Shown piece by piece: positions 1 to 7,576 of a stretch of DNA of 8,498 bases (positions are counted from its first letter, which is position 1; each line of letters begins with the position of its first letter). The notes under the pieces are model-generated. The model made no database searches and was not told the origin of the DNA. It worked only from the letters and a program-made list of their open reading frames with translations. The position numbers were made by a program, and so were the translations under genes. Location: the NCBI GenBank assembly GCA_033764095.1, contig JANRJF010000216.1:1-8498 (forward strand), written 5' to 3'. This stretch comes from JBDTMT01 sp033764095. GTDB lineage: Bacteria > Desulfobacterota > Binatia > HRBIN30 > CADEER01.

Positions 1-864
1 CGCCGCCGCGATCCCGGCGGTGCGCGCCCAGCCGGCGCGGCGCGCCGCCGCCGGCGGCGGCAGCAGCGCGGCGCGCTCGTTGATCGCCGCCTCGACCGCG
101 GTGCGGTCGACCTGACGGTCACCGCGCCCGTAGGCGAACAGCAGCGCGTTGTGCGCCAGGATGTTGATGCGGCGCGGGATGCCGCCGGCCTCCTGCAGCA
201 GGCGGTCGCGCGCGTCGCGCGCGAACAGGGTGGACGAGCCGCCCGCCTTGAGCAGGCGGTAGTCGAGGTAGGCGCGGCTCTCGAAGCGGCCGAGCGGCGT
301 CAGGCGGCAGTGCACGGCGATGCGATCGGCGAGCTGGCGCAGCTCCGGGCGCTGCAGCCGTTCGCCGAGCTCGGGCTGGCCGACCAGCACGATCTGCAGC
401 AGCTTGTCGCGGAAGGTCTCGACATTGGAGAGCAGGCGCAGATTCTCCAAGGTCTCGGCGCTCAGGTTGTGCGCCTCGTCGATGATCAGCACGGCGGTGG
501 TGCCGGCCTCGGCGCAGCGCAGCAGCAGCGCGTTCAACGCCAGCAGCAGCTCGACGCGCTCCTGGCTCTCGCAGGGGGCGCCGAAGTCGGCCAGCACCAG
601 GCGCAGGATGGCCTCGAACGACAGCGTCGTGTTGGCGATGTAGGCGGTGCGCATCTCCTCGCCGAGCTCGCGCATCAGCGAGTAGAGGAGCGTCGTCTTG
701 CCGGTGCCGACCTCGCCGGTCATCGCCAGCAGGCCGCGGCGGCCGCGCACGCCGACGGTGAGCGCGGCCAGCGCCTCGCCGTGCACCGGCGAGAGATAGA
801 GGAACTCCGGGTCGGGCGTCAGCGAGAACGGCTCGGCGTCGAGATGGAAGTGATCGAGATGCAT
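1..864 (-). CDS. ExeA/GspA-type AAA ATPase, XrtA/PEP-CTERM-associated type (3' end cut by window)
   Basis: This is an AAA+ P-loop ATPase of the ExeA/GspA kind, the group that includes the putative secretion ATPase of XrtA/PEP-CTERM exopolysaccharide loci. The 288 visible codons are all open and the C-terminus lies outside the window. The N-terminus MHLDHFHLDAEPFSLTPDP matches the family's usual opening (short helix, then PF.LTPDP.FLYLS). Walker A is GEVGTGKTT at about residues 50-58, Walker B LIIDEAH at about 126-132, and a sensor-like LVGQPEL follows at about 160-166. GGIPRRIN (about 227-234) is the typical end of the AAA lid. After residue 268 a Pro/Ala/Arg-rich stretch leads into an Ala-rich end, perhaps a linker to a membrane segment. 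ATG at 864 was chosen because it gives the family-like start; a GTG at 873 overlapping the stop of the upstream gene is possible. Neither has a clear Shine-Dalgarno. It is probably translationally coupled to the co-polymerase gene. Its exact role in polysaccharide or protein export is not known for the family. Confidence 0.9.
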   Translation of the reverse strand, partial: MHLDHFHLDAEPFSLTPDPEFLYLSPVHGEALAALTVGVRGRRGLLAMTGEVGTGKTTLLYSLMRELGEEMRTAYIANTTLSFEAILRLVLADFGAPCESQERVELLLALNALLLRCAEAGTTAVLIIDEAHNLSAETLENLRLLSNVETFRDKLLQIVLVGQPELGERLQRPELRQLADRIAVHCRLTPLGRFESRAYLDYRLLKAGGSSTLFARDARDRLLQEAGGIPRRINILAHNALLFAYGRGDRQVDRTAVEAAINERAALLPPPAAARRAGWARTAGIAAA

Positions 865-869
865 GTGGC

Positions 870-2381
870 TCACGAGGGCAGATCGGCGAGCACCGGCAGG
901 CCGGCGACGCGCGCCGCGTCGGCGGCGGTCTTCACCGACGGATCGAGGCGATCGCGCAGGTAGCCGGCCGCCAGCGCCAGCAGCGCGCTGACCAGGGCGC
1001 CGAGCAGCAGGTTGAGCCCCACCTTGGTGGGCAGCGGCACGGTCGGCGGGGTGGCGCGCTCGACGATGCTGACGTTGACGATGCGCGACTCGTCGAGCGC
1101 CGCCGAGAAGCGCGCCTCCTCCTCTTTCTTGAGGTAGGTGAGGTAGGCCTCCTTGGCCGACGCCACCTCCTGCTGCAGCTGCTCGTGCTCGGAGGCGACG
1201 CCGTCGAGGTGACCGAGCTGGCGGCGGTAGTCGGCGATCTGCGCTTCCAGCGCCGCGACGCGCGCCTGCAGCGCGGCGCCCTGCGCACGCGTCTGGGTCA
1301 GCTCGGTGGTGAGGCTGAGATAGGAGGGATTCACGTTGGCCATGTCGTTGCGCGCCTGCGCCGCCAGGCGGCGCGCGTCGGCGATCTGACGGTCGAGGTC
1401 GCGGATCTTGATGCTGGTCGGCGCGTACTCGGTGAGCAGCTTGCTGCGCTCCAGCTCCAGCTCGAGCAGGCGCCCCTGCACCACCTGCGACGGGCTGGTG
1501 CGGCCGCTGGCCGGATCGCTGACGGCGCCCTTCGGATGCGACTCCAGCGCCTGGGCGAGAAAGCCGGCGCGCGCCGTGCTCTCGGCCAGCTCGCGGTTGG
1601 CGTCGGCCAGCGCGGTCTCCAGCTCGGCCAGCCGCGCGCGGCTGACGCCGCCCTGCTCGGGCACCACGTCGAGCCCTTCGCGCGCGTAGAACGCCTTCAG
1701 CGCCGCCTCGGCGCGGGTCAGCCGCGTGTGCAGCAGCTCGCGCTGGTCGCCGAGGAACTCCTGCGCCGCCGACTGCTGGCGCATGGTCGCGTGGCGCGCG
1801 ACGTGCGCGTCCATCAACTGGTTGAGGAACTCCGCCGCCCAGCCCGGGTGCGGCGAGTCGTAGGTCGCTTCGATCAGGTTGGAGCCGCGCACGCTGACGA
1901 CGTTGGTGCTGCCGGCGGTGCGGCTCACCCATTCCTCCAGCGGATCGGGCTCGCCGACCGCGTGCAGCGCGCGGTAGAGGCGCGCCGGCAGCTGCTTCAC
2001 GTCGCGCAGCATCTGCACCGCGCCGCGCAGCGCGCTGGACGCAGCGGGCGGCGCGAGGCGCGCGCGGTAGCCGTCGAGCACCTCGCGGGTGAGCGCCGGG
2101 CTGCGCAACAGGGCGACCTCGGCGTTGAGATCCTGGTCGGTGACCGGCTCGACACGCGAGCCCTCCTTGGGATCCGGCGAGACGGTGATGCGGGCGCGCT
2201 CCGAGGTCACCATCAGCTTGGCGGTGGCGCGGTAGACGGGCTCGTCGAGCAGCGCCATCAGCACGGTGACCAGCACGCCGGCGGCGAACACGCCGAGCAC
2301 CAGGCGGCGGCGCCGGAAGACGCCGTCGAGCACCGCCCGCCAGGGGATGCCGCGCGTCACGTCGTGTTCGGTCTCGTCCAT
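870..2381 (-). CDS. Wzz/GumC-like polysaccharide co-polymerase (chain-length determinant), no kinase domain
   Basis: This is an inner-membrane protein of the Wzz/GumC family, which sets polysaccharide chain length and links the cytoplasmic assembly machinery to the export channel. It has 503 residues. The first membrane segment lies at about 26-45 after an Arg-rich RRRR stop. A Wzz-type N-terminal domain follows (Y.A.AKLMV near 50-60, LNAEVALLRSPAL near 105-120). A long periplasmic coiled coil rich in Ala, Glu, Arg and Leu covers about 200-430. A proline-rich PPTVPLPTK motif (about 445-453) leads into the second membrane segment (about 454-474). The short cytoplasmic tail ends in GLPVLADLPS, the sequence that in fused co-polymerase/tyrosine kinases leads into the kinase domain; here the protein stops. 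The start has an AGGAG Shine-Dalgarno three bases upstream. The gene begins 21 bp after the export gene and its stop abuts or overlaps the ATPase start, which indicates one operon. Confidence 0.92.
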   Translation of the reverse strand: MDETEHDVTRGIPWRAVLDGVFRRRRLVLGVFAAGVLVTVLMALLDEPVYRATAKLMVTSERARITVSPDPKEGSRVEPVTDQDLNAEVALLRSPALTREVLDGYRARLAPPAASSALRGAVQMLRDVKQLPARLYRALHAVGEPDPLEEWVSRTAGSTNVVSVRGSNLIEATYDSPHPGWAAEFLNQLMDAHVARHATMRQQSAAQEFLGDQRELLHTRLTRAEAALKAFYAREGLDVVPEQGGVSRARLAELETALADANRELAESTARAGFLAQALESHPKGAVSDPASGRTSPSQVVQGRLLELELERSKLLTEYAPTSIKIRDLDRQIADARRLAAQARNDMANVNPSYLSLTTELTQTRAQGAALQARVAALEAQIADYRRQLGHLDGVASEHEQLQQEVASAKEAYLTYLKKEEEARFSAALDESRIVNVSIVERATPPTVPLPTKVGLNLLLGALVSALLALAAGYLRDRLDPSVKTAADAARVAGLPVLADLPS

Positions 2382-2402
2382 GCGCTCCTGGGTTGGCCGG
2401 CT

Positions 2403-3143
2403 TCAGAAGATCGGGATGGCGAAGTCGATCGGCAGGTTGTCGCGGATGTACTGCTTCACGAACTGGTTCACGTCGGCGATCTTCGACTGCGGCACGTAGA
2501 CGATGTCGGACGCCTGCAGCGGCACGTCCTGCCCGGCGTCGATGCCGCCCATGACCTGGCGCGCGTCCACCGCCCAGCCGTGCGGATGGCCGGCGGCGTC
2601 GCGGCGGATCAGCACCACCTGCTTGAGGTGCGCCTTCTCGGTGAACGAGCCGGCCTCGGAGATCGCCTGCAGCAGGGTGAGGTTGGCGCGCAGCGGCACG
2701 ACGCCGGGCTTGTCGACCTCGCCGCCGACGTAGACCTTGGCGCCGATGTCGCGCAGCAGCACGGTGGCGCGCGGCGTCGTCAGCTCGGCGCGCAGCGCCT
2801 CGTTGATGTGCTCGGAGAGGGTCGCCGGCTCCAGCCCCGCCGCCTGCAGCTCGCCGATCAGCGGCAGCGAGATCTTGCCGTCCGGCCGCACCACCACCTC
2901 GGCGTCGAGCTCGGGATGCTGGTAGACGCGCACGTTCAGGTAGTCGCCGAGCTGGATGCGATATGGCGCCGGGACCGGGTCGCTGGCGGCGGAGCGTTCC
3001 GCCGCCGGCAGCGGCCGGCGGGTGACGTGGTAGCAGCCGCCGAGCCCGAGCAGCGCGGCGAGCAGCAGGCCGGCGCCGGCGACGCGGCGCAGGCCTGCGC
3101 CGCTCGTGTCCGCTCGTCGTCCGGGTCGCGTCTGTGTCCTCAT
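2403..3143 (-). CDS. Wza-like polysaccharide export outer-membrane lipoprotein
   Basis: This is an outer-membrane polysaccharide export protein of the Poly_export/SLBB family, 246 residues, close in style to the small export proteins of XrtA/PEP-CTERM loci. It would form the secretion channel that works with the co-polymerase encoded next. The N-terminus has two Arg clusters, a hydrophobic core (about 21-34) and a lipobox LGGC with the lipidated cysteine at 37. The Poly_export domain runs from about 60 to 135, starting YRIQLGDYLNVRVYQHPEL and containing V.PDGKI.LPLIG. A single SLBB-like repeat follows (KVYVGGEVDKPGVV from 136). The C-terminus has IVYVPQSKIADVNQFV and an amphipathic helix ending at 246. 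The reading frame is open back to 3626, but that part lies inside the regulator gene; ATG 3143 is chosen because it puts the signal peptide at the N-terminus. No strong Shine-Dalgarno is visible. The 77-bp gap to the regulator gene is the largest gap inside this operon. Confidence 0.93.
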   Translation of the reverse strand: MRTQTRPGRRADTSGAGLRRVAGAGLLLAALLGLGGCYHVTRRPLPAAERSAASDPVPAPYRIQLGDYLNVRVYQHPELDAEVVVRPDGKISLPLIGELQAAGLEPATLSEHINEALRAELTTPRATVLLRDIGAKVYVGGEVDKPGVVPLRANLTLLQAISEAGSFTEKAHLKQVVLIRRDAAGHPHGWAVDARQVMGGIDAGQDVPLQASDIVYVPQSKIADVNQFVKQYIRDNLPIDFAIPIF

Positions 3144-3220
3144 CGATATGATCTGTCCCGCCCCGCTCGCGTCGGGGACTGCGCGCTGCCCGCGCGCGGG
3201 GGCCAGCGCATTGGCGGTCG
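3144..3220 (-). other. Short gap between regulator and export gene
   Basis: This 77-bp spacer separates the regulator stop from the export lipoprotein start. It contains a perfect 12-bp palindrome of G and C (3189-3200). I see no convincing promoter or T-rich terminator in it, so read-through from the regulator gene is the simplest model, although an internal promoter cannot be excluded. Confidence 0.4.
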
Positions 3221-4039
3221 TCAGGCCGATCGCAACGGTCCCTCGCGCACCGGCGCGCCCGGCTCGCTCTTGGCGCCGCGCAGGGCGCGCGCGCCGCGCG
3301 CCTGGCGCGCTTCGCCGAGGCCGATCACCGCGCGGCCGCGCGCCTCGGCCTCGGCCTCGCGCCCGCCCTGCGCCAGCAGCACGTAGCGGCCCTGGTGCTT
3401 GGCGAGCAGGCCGGAGGCGACCAGGTCCTTGAGGTGCTTGCTGACCATCGGCCGCGACGCGCCGACCAGCGCGGCGAAATCGTCGTGCGACAGGCGCAGG
3501 GCGATGACCCGGCCGCGCGCGTCGCTGATGCCGAAGGCATCGGCCAGCTCGCCGATGGCGTGCAGCAGGCGCTCGCGGACGCTCATGGTCAGGTAGGTGA
3601 GCAGGCGGCAGGACAGCCGCATCCACTGCTCGCGCCCGCGCTCCAGGACGCGCACCAGCTGCGCCGTCGGCAACTGGTGCAGGACGTGCGCGACGCGCGC
3701 GGTCGGGATGATCGCCACCCGGCAGCGCGACAGCGCCTCGGCGGTGAAGAGCTGCTCGGGCCGCTCGCCGGAGGGACCGCCGTCGGGGGCGAAGACACCG
3801 AGCACGCCGCCGCGTGCGATCGACACCAGCAGGCCGTCGCTCTCGCCGCCCTCGAACTGCAGCTTCACCTCGCCACTGAGCAGCAGGTAGACGAGATCGG
3901 CCGCTTCGCCGGCGTGGAAAATCGTACTGCGCCGCTCGTAGGGGACGATGTGCGCGCCGCGGGCGAGCTCGGCGGCGGCTTTCGCCGGCCAGGCCGACTC
4001 CTCCAGGGCGGCGATCAGCAGCGCATGTCCGTTCTGCAT
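3221..4039 (-). CDS. Crp/Fnr-family transcriptional regulator
   Basis: This 272-residue protein is a Crp/Fnr-type DNA-binding regulator. A cyclic-nucleotide-binding-like beta barrel covers about residues 28-118 (IFHAGEAADLVYLLLSGEVKL is the typical N-terminal part, though it starts at 40). A dimerisation helix region follows at about 120-160, then a winged helix-turn-helix at about 183-222 with LSHDDFAALVGASRPMVSKH. The phosphate-cassette region (about 78-103, GVLGVFAPDGGPSGE) does not match the cAMP-binding GELAL...R(S/T)A pattern, and no N-terminal cysteine cluster of FNR type is present, so the signal it senses is unknown. A tail of about 45 Arg/Ala/Gly-rich residues beyond the wing is longer than usual. 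ATG 4039 is chosen because AAAGG sits six bases upstream; an in-frame start at 4072 is less likely. The gene leads the exopolysaccharide genes on the same strand, suggesting local control of polysaccharide synthesis. That role is inferred. Confidence 0.9.
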   Translation of the reverse strand: MQNGHALLIAALEESAWPAKAAAELARGAHIVPYERRSTIFHAGEAADLVYLLLSGEVKLQFEGGESDGLLVSIARGGVLGVFAPDGGPSGERPEQLFTAEALSRCRVAIIPTARVAHVLHQLPTAQLVRVLERGREQWMRLSCRLLTYLTMSVRERLLHAIGELADAFGISDARGRVIALRLSHDDFAALVGASRPMVSKHLKDLVASGLLAKHQGRYVLLAQGGREAEAEARGRAVIGLGEARQARGARALRGAKSEPGAPVREGPLRSA

Positions 4040-4083
4040 CTGGGGCCTTTCAACCAACGACCACCGCACCACCCAGCCACCGC

Positions 4084-4129
4084 AATCCGGCCGTCCGCAC
4101 GGCGAAAAACCGTGCTTTTGAGCCGGATT
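4084..4129 (-). promoter_or_regulatory. Two-tier stem-loop in the predicted leader of the Crp-like gene
   Basis: An outer perfect 8-bp inverted repeat (AATCCGGC at 4084-4091 with GCCGGATT at 4122-4129) encloses an inner perfect 6-bp repeat (GCACGG at 4097-4102 with CCGTGC at 4110-4115) around a 7-base loop. The internal loop is 5 by 6 bases. The element lies 44 bp before the regulator start, so in the minus-strand transcript it would be a folded leader. On the plus strand the inner stem is followed by TTTT, which resembles a weak terminator, but no plus-strand gene ends there. The structure is seen directly; a role as attenuator, operator or RNA element is inferred. Confidence 0.5.
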
Positions 4130-4174
4130 ACTTTCCCGAATGTCTTCGAATGACGATTTGCAGGATACGTGTAA

Positions 4175-4301
4175 GGTTCTTCGTAACTTGCTGAGGAAAA
4201 GTTATTCAACCTGGTTTTGCCGGGTGATTGCGGCGCGAAACTGCCGATCGGGCTGCTCGTCGGCGAGCAAAGCGACGGCCGGGCTGGAGGTTACGGGAAC
4301 C
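4175..4301. repeat. Split imperfect inverted repeat (GGTTC-CGTAAC / GTTACG-GAACC)
   Basis: GGTTC-TT-CGTAAC at 4175-4187 is complementary to GTTACG-G-GAACC at 4290-4301, giving 11 paired positions with a small 2-by-1 internal loop; the arms are about 100 bp apart. The right arm is itself part of a perfect GGTT-N5-AACC palindrome (4289-4301). A third GGTAAC lies at 4324-4329. This pattern fits two opposed copies of a regulator-binding site in the divergent promoter region, but no known regulator consensus was recognised. Confidence 0.35.
4254..4269. repeat. Small perfect hairpin, TGCTCG-TCGG-CGAGCA
   Basis: This is a perfect 6-bp inverted repeat with a 4-base loop in the intergenic region, upstream of the histidine kinase. 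No T-run follows it, so it is not a standard terminator. It could be a leader hairpin or chance in GC-rich DNA. Confidence 0.25.
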
Positions 4302-4470
4302 GGCGCATGCGGGGTGCGGAGTCGGTAACAGCCAACAATTCTGGTCGGACGGTGCTTTTCATACGTTTTCGCAGTGAACGGCCGGGGTATTGGGTCGCTT
4401 CTGGCGGCCTCGAGCGGTGCGAAAGGCGCCGCCGGCGAGTGTCGCGCGGCGCCGCACGGCGCCTGCGCAT

Positions 4471-4485
4471 TGGCAGTGGCATCGC
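4471..4485 (+). promoter_or_regulatory. Weak sigma54-like -24/-12 motif upstream of the kinase
   Basis: TGGCA at 4471-4475 is followed by GC at 4484-4485 with the exact GG-N10-GC spacing of sigma54 promoters; the -12 element reads TCGC rather than TTGC. Transcription would start near 4497, leaving about 30 bases before the chosen ATG at 4528. Such motifs arise by chance in GC-rich sequence, so this is a weak call. Confidence 0.2.
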
Positions 4486-4527
4486 GCGATGGACCATGTA
4501 CACCTCAGCGCGGGCTGTTTTGCTGCA

Positions 4528-7043
<2,516 letters not shown>

Positions 7044-7047
<4 letters not shown>

Positions 7048-7469
7048 ACGCTTCGGACTGCATCTTCTGCCGCATCGTCGCCGGCGACGCGCCGGCGCAC
7101 CGCGTCCACGAGGACGCGCACACGCTCAGCTTCATGGACGCCTTTCCGGTCACCGACGGGCACACCCTGGTGGTCACCAAGGCGCACGCGCCGACCATCT
7201 TCGACGCCAGCGAGGCGGCGCTCACCGCCGTCGCGGCCAGCGCCCGCCGCGTCGCGCACGCCATCCGCGCCACCCTGGCACCCGACGGCCTGATGGTCTT
7301 CCAGCTCAACGGCGCCGCCGCCATGCAGACGGTCTTCCACTACCACAGGCACCTCATGCCGCGCCGCGACGGCGAGCCGCTCGCCCTGCACAGCCGCGTG
7401 CCGGGCGATCCGGCACGGCTGGCGGAGATCGCCGCGCAGCTGCGCGCCGCGCTGGCACGGACGGCGTAA
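7044..7469 (+). CDS. HIT-family (histidine triad) nucleotide hydrolase
   Basis: This 141-residue protein belongs to the histidine triad superfamily, whose members hydrolyse or transfer nucleoside phosphates (HINT-like phosphoramidases, Ap4A-type hydrolases). The length is normal for a single HIT domain. A zinc-type CIFC pair sits at residues 6-9 at the start of the typical DCIFCRIVAGDAPAHRV opening. DGHTLVVTKAH (38-48) is the conserved central strand. The triad is H99-Y-H101-R-H103-LMPR; His101 should be the catalytic nucleophile. The usual GQ before the triad is MQ (94-95), with Thr96 in the Ser/Thr position. ATG 7044 shares ATGA with the kinase stop and has GAGGGGG three to four bases upstream, so it should be translationally coupled to the kinase. 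Its exact substrate cannot be told from sequence alone. Confidence 0.93.
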
Positions 7470-7519
7470 CCGCGTGCGGAGGAGGATCGTCCTCCACGCC
7501 TCCGCACCTCCGCACGCGG
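7470..7519 (+). terminator. Strong GC-rich hairpin after the HIT gene (probable terminator)
   Basis: Immediately after the HIT stop codon, CCGCGTGCGGAGG (7470-7482) is perfectly complementary to CCTCCGCACGCGG (7507-7519), a 13-bp stem. The 24-base loop can form further pairs, for example GGAGGA (7481-7486) with TCCTCC (7490-7495). A pyrimidine-rich tail (CTTCTTCTCC) follows instead of a clean T-run. An 8-bp tandem repeat CCTCCGCA (7499-7514) lets the 5' arm pair at two registers. It most likely ends the kinase-HIT transcript. Confidence 0.65.
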
Positions 7520-7540
7520 CTTCTTCTCCGCGCCCCGCCT

Positions 7541-7568
7541 TTGACTTTGCCGCGGCGCCCCGCATTAT
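7541..7568 (+). promoter_or_regulatory. Sigma70-like promoter for the GST-like gene
   Basis: TTGACT at 7541-7546 (5 of 6 to TTGACA) is separated by 16 bp from CATTAT at 7563-7568 (4 of 6 to TATAAT). It sits between the hairpin after the HIT gene and the GST-like gene. Transcription would begin around 7575, next to the GTG start at 7577, giving a leaderless or nearly leaderless message. Confidence 0.45.
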
Positions 7569-7576
7569 CCGGCGCC

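Larger units (their letters stand above)
4040..4527. promoter_or_regulatory. Divergent intergenic region between EPS-operon regulator and histidine kinase
   Basis: This stretch of about 490 bp separates the two divergent transcription units. Open frames within it lack family features and have codon use unlike the neighbouring genes, so I call no gene. The part from 4131 to 4220 is about 58% A+T (52 of 90 bases counted), against about 30% in the flanking genes, and is the likely site of the promoters. On the minus strand TTGAAT lies 17 bases before TTACGA (about 4212 to 4184), a weak sigma70-like pair. Further structures are listed separately: a two-tier stem-loop, a split inverted repeat, a short hairpin and a sigma54-like motif. 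Confidence 0.6.

Noticed and set aside
151..963. Long plus-strand frames over the EPS genes (151-963, 1185-3386, 3395-4153)
   Set aside because: They lie antisense to genes with clear domains, are made of low-complexity Arg/Ala/Gln/Gly/Val text, and reflect the lack of stop codons in GC-rich DNA.
3189..3200. Perfect 12-bp palindrome of G and C before the export gene
   Set aside because: Consists only of C and G in alternating runs, which arises readily by chance at this base composition; no T-run follows.
3144..3626. N-terminal extension of the export protein frame back to 3626
   Set aside because: It overlaps the regulator gene in another frame and would put a lipoprotein signal peptide deep inside the protein.
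4015..4209. 64-codon minus-strand frame upstream of the regulator
   Set aside because: TTG start, overlaps the regulator start in another frame and covers the leader hairpin; no Shine-Dalgarno or family resemblance.
4235..4335. Possible c-di-GMP-I (GEMM) riboswitch, prompted by GCAAAGC and ACGGCC near 4266-4280
   Set aside because: The expected GGCAAACC segment, GAAA-tetraloop hairpin and CCTAAA element are not found in the right order or spacing. A covariance-model search would settle it.
4424..4464. Inverted repeat AGGCGCC / GGCGCCT upstream of the kinase
   Set aside because: GGCGCC is self-complementary and occurs several times here; likely a by-product of GC-rich sequence.
3206..4474. 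Shared 10-mer GCGCATTGGC at 3206-3215 and 4465-4474, both in gaps between genes
   Set aside because: At this base composition many 10-mer matches are expected in a window of this size; no longer similarity surrounds them.
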